Shown in pieces: positions 22,861-34,018 of a stretch of DNA of 64,000 nt. Under the pieces are notes generated by a model. The model was given only the letters and a program-made list of their open reading frames with translations. It searched no databases and was not told the origin of the DNA. The stretch comes from Euborellia annulipes. Lineage: Eukaryota; Arthropoda; Insecta; Dermaptera; Anisolabididae. Within the stretch, counting starts at the first letter, position 1. The number at the start of each line of letters is the position of its first letter. The stretch spans positions 30,000-93,999 of the forward strand of contig JAKCPI010004492.1 of the NCBI GenBank assembly GCA_023213315.1, read 5' to 3'. A program made the translations under genes and the position numbers.

Positions 22861-23179
22861 GAGTAGTGAGGATATTCAAGGCAGCCAAAAGCAATAAAGA
22901 AAGATATATTCATCTTTAGCTTTATTTCTATTACTATTGAATCAGAAGTCATGACATCCGACGAATGTTCGCACAAACGCATTGTCAGGAGTTGCCAAGA
23001 GCCTCTATGAGCTCGAGGCAAACAGCACTTTGTCCTGATGAAGGCGGGAATATCGGCCAAAACGTCAACAAGCGTGGGAAATAAAACTAAAGATAAATAT
23101 ATTTTTCTTTATTGCTTTTGGCTGCCCTGAATATCCTCACTACTCATTATACATTCAGCCACTCCACCTGAAATTAATC
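22861..23179. mobile_element. Foldback retroelement with hammerhead-like module
   Basis: Inverted arms of about 60 bp (GAGTAGTGAGGATATTCA ... TGAATATCCTCACTACTC) flank a unique interior. A 13-bp TSD ACTTTCTCTCTAT (22848-22860, 23180-23192) suggests target-primed insertion, not a cut-and-paste transposon. CTGATGA at 23035 begins a hammerhead-like module. Possibly related to Penelope-type or retrozyme-type elements. Confidence 0.55.
23035..23066 (+). ncRNA. Hammerhead-ribozyme-like module (mutated)
   Basis: Exact CTGATGA, short GGC/GCC stem, then AAAAC (expected GAAAC) and GTC. Confidence 0.3.
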
Positions 23180-23204
23180 ACTTTCTCTCTATATATATTC
23201 ATAT

Positions 23205-23692
23205 TTATTTATTTGAATTAAATATTACAATAATATATTTACAAATAGGACAACAGAGCCTATGCTCTAAATCAGCCCTGATAAAACAAAATAAAAAAAA
23301 TTACAAGTACAGTCATGTTTCTTAATTAATTAATTATTTTAGTTAATATTCAAAATCTTTTAAAATCAAAGTTTTGAAAAACAAATTTTTTTATATTCAT
23401 TGATCGAAAGAAAAAATATATCAAAATCATTTAACACCTTATTAAATAATTCCATTGATGAAATTAATGGAGATTGTTTGAATGATGTGATTTTGTGCTT
23501 TGGAATGCTGAAAAGATCAAAACCTCGGTTATTTGGTCTTGGGACTCTAAATGATAGCGATTCCAAAAGCACCGGACAATTTATTAAATTATTCAGTAGT
23601 TTAAAAATTAGAATTAATTTGTTACATTTTCTATTAGTTTCTAATTTATTATAGTTAAATATTGTTCTTAGATGGTCTGTTGAGCCGTCGCG
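23205..23692 (-). pseudogene. 5'-truncated LINE 3' end
   Basis: The minus strand encodes DGSTDHLRTIFNYNKLETNR and later FRVPRPNNRGFDLFSIPK, ending in a stop at 23366. This is the pattern of a Jockey/CR1-type polymerase C-terminus. A 3'UTR and an AT-rich AAATA-type tail follow. The copy is inserted in the terminal palindrome of the family A copy whose other half reappears at about 23693 (TAAGAGAAAGT). Confidence 0.55.
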
Positions 23693-23854
23693 TAAGAGAA
23701 AGTAATAAACAAAATTAACCCTCAGAAAAACAATGCATATTTACCATGGTATACGGTAATAAAATTTTAAATTTTTTGCAAGTCTCAGAGATTCCCCGCT
23801 GCTTATTCTTATTTGCAAACAGAGATCTCCGAGAGATTAGAGTAATTAGCTAAA

Positions 23855-23962
23855 TTAAAACTGGTGTGACTGTCGCACAGCACACAACTTTCTCTTATCT
23901 TCGGTAATCGAAAGTTGTGTTCTGTCACACCACCTTTTTTGTGTCGAGATATATTTAGTTTC
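23855..23962 (+). repeat. Family A hairpin
   Basis: GTGTGACTGTCGCACAGCAC ... TGTCACACCACC then TGTGTCGAGATATATTTAG; joined on the right to a SINE-tail scrap (GTGTGAGTGTGAATGAG). Confidence 0.6.
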
Positions 23963-24011
23963 CGCCGAAATAATGTGTGAGTGTGAATGAGAAAAAAAAA
24001 AAAAATAATCA

Positions 24012-24825
24012 GCATAGACTCTACTTATAACATTATTTATTCTTGAGAATTTAAAAACACTCGGTCATAAGTTTCCATGATTTATTTATTTAAAAAAAAA
24101 TTCGATTTGTTTAACTTGATACAAGATTATGACGGAATAAATTGAAAATTTATGACCCAGTACTTTTTAATTTCTCATAAATCCCACATTCTTATTTTTC
24201 TTTTACTAAATTTCCCTTAATATAAATCGTTGTATTTTTTTTTTTGTTCTTAAAAAAAAAAGAAAAAAAAAAAACAAGTTTAAAGTTATCTTCAACAATT
24301 GTGTTCGTAATACTTTAATTTAGCAGCAGCCAGAGGAAGCACAACTTTCTTAAAACAAAAAAGTTTGACGCTGCTGCTGAAGCGTCTCTCGGCTTGTTCT
24401 TCTGAGGGGTCGATAGCTTTATTTATTTTCTTAAAAAAAAAAAAAAAATCTAATTTGGTCGGTCGGTTGGTGGTGTGACCCTTAATTCAGTTATAAAGAT
24501 AGCAGAAGAAGATCTTAATATAAGAAAGAGAGAGAGGCTTTTAAATAATGCATAACAGAAGCTCTCTTTTTTTTGCGTTGCGCCGTTACCATTCCTGGGC
24601 ATTCAGTCCTTTTTATTCATCAATATCAATGCAAATCCTCCTTCAAAAAGGATTAAATTTTACTTTCATTTCTTCTTCTTCTTTTCTACTTGTGTTCTAT
24701 AAAACCTTAAATTCTCCAGAACAATGCGATCATTTATGTATTCTTTGTAATTAGCAATTAATCAGGAGATTCATTTTTTTCCTACATCAAGTATCTAGTA
24801 GACAAAAGGTACCTATGTTATTTCT
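24012..24825. other. No repeat family recognised
   Basis: Includes a GC patch with GCAGCAGCC / GACGCTGCTGCTG inverted near 24323 and 24370. No supported exon. Confidence 0.35.
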
Positions 24826-24827
24826 AA

Positions 24828-24965
24828 TTAAAAAAAATCTGGTGTGATGGTCCCACAGCACAGAACTCTCTCAACTTCGGTAATTGAAAGTTGTGTTCTG
24901 TGCTTGTCACACCAGATTTTTTATGTCGAGTTATATTTAGTTTCGGCCGATATATTAAAATTCTA
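24828..24965 (+). repeat. Family A hairpin and proximal body
   Basis: TCTGGTGTGATGGTCCC ... CTTGTCACACCAGATTTTTT then TATTTAGTTTCGGC. Confidence 0.6.
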
Positions 24966-25052
24966 GATGGGCCTTTGCCGAGGGACCCCCTCAGCTGGTT
25001 CGGGCCCGCCTGCGGCGGACCCTCGCCTTTTCTTAATTATGAAAAAATTTTA
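24965..25052 (-). mobile_element. Helitron-like 3' end
   Basis: The minus strand reads GGCGGGCCCGAACCAGCTGA, then a G-rich stretch, ending ATCTAG next to the family A fragment. Confidence 0.45.
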
Positions 25053-25399
25053 TCATTACTATTAAATATTTATTAATTCATATATCATTACTATTCCAAT
25101 CCAGTGCCTGCTTCAGGATTTGTTTACATTCATAGAATATATAAATGCAATGAATATATAAAAGTTTCTCTATACACTTCCTATGGGAGAAATAGTAACT
25201 TTACGAATTAATAACTCAAAAAGTTATAGTATTTTCGGGATGAAAATATATTTTCCTGTAATCCCTAGAAGATCCTATTTAAGTATATAAAATTTGGTTT
25301 CAAAATTCCAACGGGAAGTTGGCCTAAATAGAGCGTGACAGTCAGACGAACAGACAGGGACAGACGGACATTAGCGAATTATATAAATAGATAGATGGA

Positions 25400-25915
25400 A
25401 AAATATTTAAATTTTGTTAGTATTTCTCCTTTCTTTCCTATGAAGTACAAGAGTATAAAGTGTGCTTCAACAGATTTCAAGGGCAAAATGAGAATATACA
25501 TTTTAAAGAGCATCTAACTGTAAAATATAATTGATTTTTAAACAAAATCGTTAAAGGGAGCATACAAGTATTACGTAACACAATTTTTGAAGATTTTTTA
25601 CCCCCCCTTCCCCCCATGTAACGCGCCGTGATATTTTTCTGAACCCTCCCCCCTAGACGTTACGTAACGCTCAAGTGGCCATTTTTATCTAAAAGTCACA
25701 ATTATGTTGCGCAAAGTACCGGGAAGTCGCTAAAATACCAGTTACGTAACGGGTTGTTCAACCCCCTCCCTCTTGTAACGCATAGTAACGTTGTACGAGA
25801 CCCCCTCCCCCTCAAATTGCGTTACGTAATACTTGTACGCTTCCAAAGCCAATTGTGTGAAAAATAAAAAAAATTGAAAAATACATCAGTAAAGTACTAG
25901 TACTATTTTGTGATT
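25400..25915 (+). repeat. Family A body fragment with MITE insertion
   Basis: GTATTTCTCCTTTCTTTCC ... AAAATGAGAATATACATTTT through AGTAAAGTACTAGTAC, interrupted at 25557-25844. The same body recurs inverted at 26375-26515, with an imperfect inverted repeat between the two. Confidence 0.6.
25557..25844. mobile_element. MITE, 288 bp, 4-bp TSD
   Basis: TSD AAAG (25553-25556, 25845-25848). TIRs of about 30 bp (GGAGCATACAAGTATTACG / CGTAATACTTGTACGCTTCC), interior with repeated TTACGTAACG. Insertion splits the family A sequence exactly. Confidence 0.65.
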
Positions 25916-26844
25916 GGAATGAAATTCCTCCCATGCTTGGGAATGAATAGCTAAAGTATAAAATTAAGTATCGAGAGTTTTTCCTTATTGAGTTATTTAA
26001 TTTAATCCACATTTTTTGATATTTCAGTTGAAATTAATTCAAATGATCGTGAAAATGACGTCAAATTCAAGCTAAAAGGAATCGCCTCTTTTTAATGGCA
26101 ATTTCAAGAAAAGCAATCAAACAGCCATTTAAAAGCAATAAAATCTCTTTCAGAGAAATTTACATAAACATTATGTTTTGATATTTTAACTGGAATCGAT
26201 CTTCTTGAAATTTAAGATTTTTTCACAATAAATTAAATTGATTTCAAGTGAAATATCAAAAATGGGGATTAAAGGGAATTACTCAAAAACGAAAAAACTC
26301 TCAATATTCAAATTTTATACTCAAGCCAAGTACCAATGTCGCAAGTATTTCAAGAAATTTCAATCACCTCCGTCAAAGGGTACAAGTACTTTACTGATGT
26401 ACTTATTTAGTTTTTTTCGATTTCTCAAAATTCGCTCTAATGATTTTGATTAAAATCAATAAATCAATTATTTTTTAGATACTCTTTAAAAAGTATATCA
26501 ATAAAACTTTACGTGAAAATTGTTTAAGTACAATTTAGGCTGCGATTCAACCCAGGAGGGGGGGGGGGGTCTATACGATACCAAGTATAAGTATCAATAC
26601 TTTATTTTCGATACCACATCCCTAGCTGTGAGCTCAGTCACACCAGATATTTTTTATTTATCTCTTTTGTCCTTGTGCTGCAAGTAATGGAGTCGATTTC
26701 CGTCAATAAAATTTATTTATTTTTTAATTTTCTTTCTCCCAGCTGCTGAAGCAATTTAAGGGTTATTTATAGGGTATAAATTATCATCAAAATAAAGATA
26801 AAGGCAGGAAGCAGAGAGTAAAAAATCTTTAATAAGATTTCGTC

Positions 26845-26877
26845 GACGTTTCGGAAACGCATCATTCCTATCTTCAG
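26845..26877 (-). ncRNA. Hammerhead-ribozyme-like module
   Basis: Minus: CTGAAGA, GGAA/TTCC stem, GAAAC, GTC. A tRNA-like 3' half with a perfect T-arm CCTGG TTCGACT CCAGG follows at 26964-26980 (plus). Confidence 0.35.
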
Positions 26878-26925
26878 GACCTACGATCATGGATAATTTA
26901 TTTGATATTATTTAAACAAAATACG

Positions 26926-26990
26926 GGTAGGGTCCACCCGCCGCGAAAGCGTGGAGGTCCTGGTTCGACTCCAGGGGGTGCAATTTTGCC
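26926..26990 (+). other. tRNA-like 3' fragment
   Basis: CCGCGAAAGCGTGGAGG and a T-arm with a perfect 5-bp stem. The 5' acceptor strand and D-arm are not found. Confidence 0.35.
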
Positions 26991-27920
26991 CAATCTTAAG
27001 TACAAACATATCTCGCAAACTTGCTATCTTAAACGATATATTGACTGGCTAATGAACAGTCTATTTGAGCATTGTTTGAAAAATTCCGTCCTTTTCAAAA
27101 AAGGCTCTACCTAGTTAAAATACAATTAATTTTTCCAAGTGAATATATTTGTAAAAAAAAAATGTAATTGTTTGTATTTCACTTCAGTTTTATTTTTATA
27201 GTAAAATATACGACATTCACCATCTTATTTTTATTAAAAGATGTAAATATATATTTTTTTTATTTTAACTTCTTTTAACAATAAAATGATGAAATGTAAT
27301 ATATTTTTACTATAAGATAGGGCCACTTGCATCAGATCTCGTCGCCATTTTGCTACCAATCAGATAACCTCATTTGAGTAATTTCAGCTAAATATATGGT
27401 GAATTATAACCAAGGACTGTGTTAGGTTAGGCCCAAAATTGTGTTTGAGATTTACCAAAGGGGTGATATTAGAAACAAACGGCACAAGCATTCTAACTTC
27501 ACTAATATAAATGACAGATGCAATATGCAATCTATCGTTTTTTTTTTATATTATTCATTTTATGGCAGTCAGGATTATATTTCTAGGATATATGGCAAGG
27601 TGTTTAAGTTTATTATTTGAATATTTTCTAATATCCAAACAGGTACTATGTTTATTTCATCATTGGAACGGGGAGGACTGGGGGCAACTCCAGAAACATA
27701 TAATATATGTAAACATACAAAATATATATCTGATAAATAAAATATAATATTAAATATATATAGAAATCAATATAATAAAATAAAATTATCGAATTGTTGT
27801 GGATGGCGAGCACCCCCCGATTGGCAACTCCCTCTGGCGAGACGAATATTCTCCTAATTTCATTGCATATCTGTTTATTTTTATGAAAATTTTTAAATTT
27901 TGATAAAAAAATTATTATTT
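26991..27920. other. Unassigned AT-rich
   Basis: Short TTAGGTTAGG near 27423. No gene. Confidence 0.35.
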
Positions 27921-28084
27921 TTTTTTTCATTAAACAATTATTTCAATTTATAATATTTATTTAAATTAATTTCAATTTTTTATTTTTAATAATTTTTATA
28001 AGATGTCTTTACGAAGTTGCTACCTTCACAAACAGAACCCAGAAGAGGGTTTCTGGGCGAAATTAGTAACACAAGCCTTATTCT

Positions 28085-28535
28085 TTTATGTTTGTAATAT
28101 ATAGAGAAAGTGGTTTAAAAATGATGTCGAGATTTGATGGATATAACGGGTGAATAAAAAAGTGGTTTGCGAATGGTCTGTCGTGGGTGTGTGGGTGTGT
28201 GGGTGTGGGGTTTAAGATGAAGGAATTGAGTATGAGGTTGTATAGTAACTGGGAGAAAATAGTAATCAAAATCGAAAAGTATCTGATGTATTTTCAGTTT
28301 TTCGATTTTCTCAAAATTTGTAACGATTTTTTAAAATTCAAAAATCAATTATTTTAGATGTCTAAAATGTATATTCTTATTTTATGATTGAAATCTTCTG
28401 AAAACTTTTCTTGTACTCCATAGAAAAGATAGGAGAAATGGTGATGGTAACAAAATATAAATATTTTCATATATAAATTTTAATCTGAATTCAATGTTCG
28501 TATGTCGGGAACTAAATACATGCACAAAAAATCTG
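28085..28535 (-). repeat. Family A copy riddled with small deletions
   Basis: Recognisable from the terminal palindrome side through GTGGTTTGCGAATGG, a (GGGTGT)n microsatellite and the body to AAAAAATCTGG. It is shortened throughout by many 2-6 bp losses compared with other copies. Confidence 0.6.
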
Positions 28536-28774
28536 GGGAGAAAAAATTGATTAGAAGGAAGAGAAAGTTGGGAATTTTTATATTATTTGAGAAATCTTTA
28601 AATTTTTGTTAAACAATTTAATTAATTATTTTAATTTTTATAAATGATGCCTTTAATAGGTTGCTAACTTCACAAATATTACTTGAATATCTAATTATAG
28701 GGGAAATTTTTTTTTTTTTTTAACACGAAGGTTAAGCGTGTTTTTGTTTATTATATCGATGATTTTCTACTTTC

Positions 28775-29033
28775 CAAGGGAGGATACAAGGGGGGGGGGT
28801 AAAGGGGTAATTACCCACCCTGAGATTTGAAAAAATACTTTTTTTCGAAAAAAAAATGTATTTTTAATGTAAAAATTTTAAAAATTAAAAATTTGATTTG
28901 TATTTATATTCTGGCAAACAAGTACAGAATGCGTCTTTAAATTACCGAAATTAAGAAAAAAAATGTGTGCTGTGCGACCAGTCACACCAGATTACCCCCC
29001 CCCCCCCGAGAAACACCTCTGGATCCGCCACTG
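28775..29033 (+). mobile_element. hAT-like MITE (260-bp family)
   Basis: TSD CTACTTTC perfect (28767-28774, 29034-29041). Ends CAAGGGAGGATACAAGG / CCTCTGGATCCGCCACTG. The interior holds a diverged family A hairpin half. Confidence 0.75.
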
Positions 29034-29040
29034 CTACTTT

Positions 29041-29715
29041 CTCGGATAATTGACTAGAAGTGAAACAACCAGCCTCAAGTCTCTTGACAAATATTTATTC
29101 TTCGGATTTAGGCACATTCTATTAAAATTTAATAGGAACAAACAATTTCAAATTGTTTCTCGTGGCTATTATGTATTTTACCGCCCTCTACGGATCGATT
29201 CATTCACCCAAAATTTGAATAGGCTCGACTAGAACTATAAATGTTCCATTGAATGTTTTCCGAGACCATTCTTGACCTCAATGCTACTTTTTATTTACTT
29301 TTATATTAGATAATAATATTTCTTTATATAATTTAATAAAAGAATATGGAAGGGCGAGTGTTATTTCTCTTCTATAAGAAAATAGAAAGGGAAAAGAATA
29401 AAAGAAAGGAAAAAGAAAAGATTGTCTCTAAATAAAAAATAAAAAGGGCCATTAAATAAATAAAACAAATATTTTTGTCGCTTGGGGGGGGATTAAATCT
29501 TTTAATCAGTGCAAACACAACAAAAAATAAACTCTATTTGACGAGATTAATATTTCTAAATAGAAATAAACAAAAAGTAGAGAAAAATAATGTTGCATTT
29601 ATTCTTTTAACCAGAGAGAATTTTATTTATGGAATCATTACAAATACAATTACAAAATTTTCAATTTTAATGTAACGAATTTATTTATTTTTTCTCTGTT
29701 TACTATTATTTGAAA
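29041..29715. other. Unassigned AT-rich
   Basis: No family or gene noticed. Confidence 0.35.
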
Positions 29716-29721
29716 TTGCTA

Positions 29722-29878
29722 TCGGGATCCCCGTTTATTTACCCGAGGTGCTTTTGTATACGAAGGCACACACCTCAAACCCCGGTAGCCATCTACCCTC
29801 ACCCCGTGAGTTACATTATTTTCTATCTCTAACTCCTCCTCCTGCATTCGTTTCTAGCTAATGAACTAATCCTTAGAT
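29722..29878 (+). repeat. Repeat D, copy 1
   Basis: ACCCGAGGTGCTTTTGTATA ... CTCCTCCTCCTGCATTCG ... GAACTAATCCTTA; the opposite-strand copy is at about 45430-45605. Confidence 0.5.
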
Positions 29879-29922
29879 TTAAACTGGTTACCGTGGGCAC
29901 TAGTTGAAACATTATAAATATG

Positions 29923-30071
29923 CATGGGCGTAACTAGAGAATTCGGCTGGGGGGGGGGGGGGGGCTTGGGACCAGCTATTCTCCGAGGGGCCTGGACCCC
30001 ATATTTCTCAATTTTTCTTGGGGCAGGGAGCTCTCTAGGCCCCCCTCGGCATTCTCCTAGTTACGCCCATG
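29923..30071. mobile_element. hAT-like MITE, 149 bp
   Basis: Perfect 15-bp TIR CATGGGCGTAACTAG / CTAGTTACGCCCATG; TSD TAAATATG (29915-29922, 30072-30079). Confidence 0.75.
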
Positions 30072-30204
30072 TAAATATGTATATATAATGTATATTGCTG
30101 AAATTTGATAGATTCTAATTCAACAAAACATTTTCTCTAGGTTATATGTTACAAGGGTTTATTAAATTTACATTTTAACGTTTTAATTAAATTTTACACT
30201 TAAT

Positions 30205-30233
30205 GTACATTTCGGCATTGCTGCCATCATCAG
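30205..30233 (-). ncRNA. Hammerhead-ribozyme-like module
   Basis: Minus: exact CTGATGA, GGCA/TGCC stem, exact GAAA, then TGTAC. A related minus module with a GACAC/GTGTC stem and GAAA lies at about 30919-30945. Confidence 0.35.
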
Positions 30234-30256
30234 AAGTGATTGACAATAGTTTACAT

Positions 30257-30538
30257 CAGAGGCGTATAAAGAAATTTTTTTCGGGGGGGGGGGGAGGCCT
30301 GAACCCCAAAATTTTTTTCACGAAATTTTTGCAGTCCCGCGGAACATTTTTTCTTTTGCGGAACCTAAGTTTTCCAAAAAATTTTTTACGGAACTATATT
30401 TTTTCGCACTGCGGAGCCAATCGAATATTTCGGTGGGAGCCGAGTCCCGCTGATGTCTGTATATCCCTTTATATGTATATGTATTTGGAAAATTTCGGCG
30501 GGGAGGGGCCTCGGCCACCCCCCTTATATACGCCCCTG
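30257..30538. mobile_element. hAT-like MITE, 282 bp
   Basis: Ends CAGAGGCGTATAAAG / TTATATACGCCCCTG. TSD GTTTACAT / ATTTACAA (6 of 8). G-run near the left end. Confidence 0.6.
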
Positions 30539-31026
30539 ATTTACAAATAGAGAATTCAAAATTTAATTCCCAAGTTCACCGCTAGGAGCTTCTTCACGGC
30601 TCCCGCCTGAGTTCGATTTGTCAAACAACTGAAAATAGTGATGTATTGTATAAATCTAGATACTCGTTCATTCTTACTTCTTTTCTTTTACTGTCTTTTG
30701 GATTTCAAAGGCTTCCCATACATCTAATTTCAGACCTTTGGGTATATTTTGGATAGATAATATTAAATTACTCCAAAATATACCCAAAAAGGGGCTTTAT
30801 TAGTTGGAGTTTTGAAGAAAAAATTTCTAAGAACTAGAAGATTTTACTTTAATAGGAGAATTAAATTCACAAGGTTTTCTGTTTCAATAATATATTAATT
30901 TGATATTAACACTTTATACGTATTTCGACACCATATGTGTCATCTTATTGAAACAGAAAACGTTGTGAATTTAATTCTCCTATTAAAGCATAATGTTTCA
31001 ACTAGAGCCAACGGTTACCAGTTTAA

Positions 31027-31675
31027 AATTAATTCAGAAGATTTTACAAAATAATTGATGCTTGTTGAATCAAAATCGATGGACTGTTCTCTTAGATATC
31101 GGCCTTTGAATTTAGGGCAAAAATGACCCTTTTTGGACATTCGAATAGGGTTTTCTCTGAGCCAGGAGCCCTTTGAGGGCTGAAGCTTGGCACACAATCA
31201 TACTTTTTAAGGTACTAAAATTTGGGGAAAATCCACGACCCATCCCCACAAAAGTGGTCGATTGCCTATAATTATCTCGAACCTAAATAGCCCACCGAAG
31301 ATAATCTGTGCGGTCAGTCATACCAGATTTTTTTTTAATGGTTGAATTGGATTAAAAAGAGCAAAAAAGTTTAGACATGTATTTATTTATTTATTTTTTA
31401 AATAATCTAACAATTGACCCATAGAGAACGTGAAGCAAGATCTCTACCTCTCCTCTCTGTGGACATGGACATAAATCACCGGTCTATGCGGACACAATTG
31501 TGACAGCGTGATTTTTGTATTTTATAAAAGACATAACAAAAGAGAGTAAAAGAAAAAAAAAAAAAGAAATCTATTTCAGACAATCTTTTTGTATGTATTT
31601 ACGTATTTTCATCTTTTAAATGGAATATCTCAATTAATCTTTTTCAAAAAAAAAAAAAAAATCGTTTTTTTTTTG
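31027..31675. other. Unassigned
   Basis: Only a scrap of family A hairpin (GTCATACCAGATTTTTT, about 31317-31335). Confidence 0.35.
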
Positions 31676-31689
31676 TATGTTATTTGTAA

Positions 31690-32000
31690 CAAAACCGGAT
31701 AGCAGTAACAGTGATAATGGGCGTGGCCACGGGCGGTGATGCTGCTGCAGTTGAAGAAAAATAACCAAAACAAGCAAGTGCAAAATAAATATGATTGGAG
31801 GAAGGGAATTCCAGAGGGCGGTGGCTGGATGGAGGTCGCCGAAAGGGCGGCCAAGGGCTCACCCAGCCAGCCAGCCAGCCACCAGCCCCGGGGGCGCGGA
31901 TCGAACACAAAGACGAATTAGTCCCCCTCCCCCCCCTCCAACCATGTCTTCTGGCTGGCTTGATTAATACTGGATCCAAATGACGTACCCCCCCCCCCCC
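31690..32000. other. GC-rich, non-repeat island
   Basis: GGGCGTGGCC (KLF/Sp-type box) at about 31719, a (CCAG)5 tandem near 31862, TGACGTAC near 31980, and C runs. Several short frames overlap on both strands, but none has splice support or recognisable content. It could be a regulatory element or an untranslated exon. Confidence 0.3.
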
Positions 32001-32544
32001 CACCTTTTCTTCTCTGGTCTTGTTTCGACAAGCTGCTTATGCAAATTATTTCCCTATTATTAAAATAATCCTTCTTCACCTTTCGTTTTCTTTTTATTCT
32101 ACTCCCCTTCCCCCTCCCTCCACTAAATTATTACTCACAGATAAAAATCTTTTTTGGTTATGGAGAAAAATAATGCCATTCTACATTAAATTAATTTATT
32201 TTTCAAATATTTCGGAACCATCTTAAGTGCCTCAACTGGAAATGTGACGATTTAAAAGTTATAGCAATTTTAGTGTGATTTTAACGAGGATTCCTAAAAT
32301 ATAGCTGCTTTTTTTGTTTGTGGGGGACACTTGTGCATTGAATGAAAATTGGTAAATGATAAGTACTGGTATACCGCCTGGTGGATAAAATTGAAACTAC
32401 TCAAAGCGGGTCAGCGGTTATAAGTGTGCTGTAGAAAACAAAACCTTTCTTTATGGCACGAATGTGTTTATTAAAGCTTTTGTGGTTTGAAATATTATTA
32501 TTAAGAGAATTTTTAATTATAGACCACATTTTTGTATTAGATAT

Positions 32545-33200
32545 TTATTAAAAATATATAAATACTGTACAACGTTTCGACTGCTTATTCTGCAGCCGTT
32601 ATCAAGTACTGTGCACTTGCTCCAACTCAAGTGAACCAACTGTCTTGTCCGTTACGTGCCTTTTTATATACAGCAACATCAGCGCCATCTGTCGGCATTT
32701 CTGTGAAGTTAGATTCAAATTTTCCCGCTATTTTCACTCATTTGCAAGAAGTAAGTCACAATTATCAAAGCAAGTATTTACATAAAAAGCATGATGTTAC
32801 AATAAGTTTCCTGAGTTTGATTTTAACATAGATGTTATAAAATATTATTATTAAATCATTCCAAAATTACACATATATTCATACACATACATACACATAT
32901 ATGTATATATGTATATTACATCTATGTAAAAATCAAACTCAGGAAACTTATTGTAACATCATGCTTTTTATGTAAATACTTGCTTTGATAATTGTGACTA
33001 ACTTCATGGAAATGAGTGAAAATAGCGGGAAAATTTGAATCTAACTTCACAGAAATGCCGACGGATGGCGCTGACGTCGTTGTATATAAAAAGGCAAGTA
33101 ACGGACATGACAGTTAGTCCACTTGAGTCGGAGCAAGTGCACAGAACTTGATAACGGCTGCAGAATAAGCAGTTAAAATGTTAAAATATTTATCTCCACC
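32545..33200. repeat. Palindromic element with hammerhead-like module
   Basis: Arms of about 285 bp around a spacer at about 32832-32925. The left arm carries CAACGTTTCGACTGCTTATT (32571-32590). Confidence 0.65.
32572..32608 (-). ncRNA. Hammerhead-like module (degenerate first box)
   Basis: Minus: CTTGATAAC, GGCTGC/GCAGTC stem, GAAAC, GTT. Confidence 0.25.
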
Positions 33201-33777
33201 TAAATCTTTTAAAATCTAATAATATCAATAATTTTATTTTTATGAAGAAAATTTCAAAAATGGATCTTTTTCCGGTTTTTATTTAATGGAAACAAAAGTG
33301 ACGTTTCGATTCTAGATTGGAATTGGATTCTTCATAAGATTTTATTTTTATGACAATTTTTTGTCCTCTTCTATCCTGGCCATCTTCTAAATGGAATATT
33401 TTCTGTTTGATTTTTTTTTTTTTTTTTTCTTTTAAATTTTTCTAAACTCTAATAATTTCCCCCTATGATGATCGCCCCCCGCTTATTTATTGCCCCCCTG
33501 AAAAATCAAATTGCCCACTTGGGGGTCGGTGGGAATCACTGATCTAAAACTTCACTTATGACAAGAATTGTTATTATAATTTGTGCAAGTTTTTTATTAA
33601 ATCATTTTTATATTATTCAATATATAATATCAAAATTGAACTCTACTTATAATAATAATAGGAATATATACTGATATTTTCAGTAAACAAATGGATATAT
33701 TTACATAGCATGGTCATGGTCGTGATCCAACACCCGACCTGTTTTGACTAGTTTCAACTTTGACTCACCAGTTGGCG

Positions 33778-33865
33778 TAGCTGTGACAAGCACAGAACAC
33801 AACTTTCGATTACCGAAAGTAAAAGAAAGTTGTGTGCTGTGCGACAGTCACACCATATTTTTTCA
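33778..33865 (-). repeat. Family A hairpin
   Basis: CTGTGACAAGCACAGAACAC ... GCGACAGTCACACCATATTT. Confidence 0.6.
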
Positions 33866-33914
33866 GATAAGAGAGAAAGCCAGATAGGCATTTTAATTAT
33901 TAATGGCCTCAAAC

Positions 33915-34018
33915 GAGTTGACTGAAAAATTGCGGCATTTGATTAAAAAGGCGGGCCCGAACCAGATGGAGGGGGTGCGGGGGGGGGGGGAGCCCGCCGA
34001 AGGCGGGTGGCGCGGATA
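33915..34018 (+). mobile_element. Helitron-like 3' end
   Basis: AAAATTGCGGCATTTGATT, GGCGGGCCCGAACCAGATGG, a G run, then the hairpin GCCCGCCGAAGGCGGG and GGATAG. Same layout as the copies ending CTAG. Confidence 0.5.

Larger units (their letters stand above)
22355..23705 (+). repeat. Family A copy disrupted by two retroelement insertions
   Basis: Hairpin 22360-22442, body and tail to 22860, then the foldback element 22861-23179, then the LINE 23205-23692. The terminal palindrome half resumes at about 23693. Confidence 0.6.
29883..31022. mobile_element. Composite inverted-ended element with TTAA flanks
   Basis: ACTGGTTACCGT...ACTAGTTGAAACATTAT at the left is mirrored at 30990-31022. Both ends abut TTAA (29879-29882, 31023-31026). 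Contains two hAT-like insertions, a hammerhead-like module and an inner 42-bp inverted repeat (30847-30888 / 30947-30988). Piggybac-type TTAA targeting is an inference. Confidence 0.45.

Noticed and set aside
31630..32003. Overlapping long frames on both strands in a GC-rich segment
   Set aside because: The open frames follow from low stop-codon frequency in GC-rich DNA; none has splice sites or a recognisable domain.
33470..33540. Possible hAT end (GGGGGTCGGTGGGAATCACTG)
   Set aside because: Resembles a right TIR, but no left end or TSD could be found nearby.
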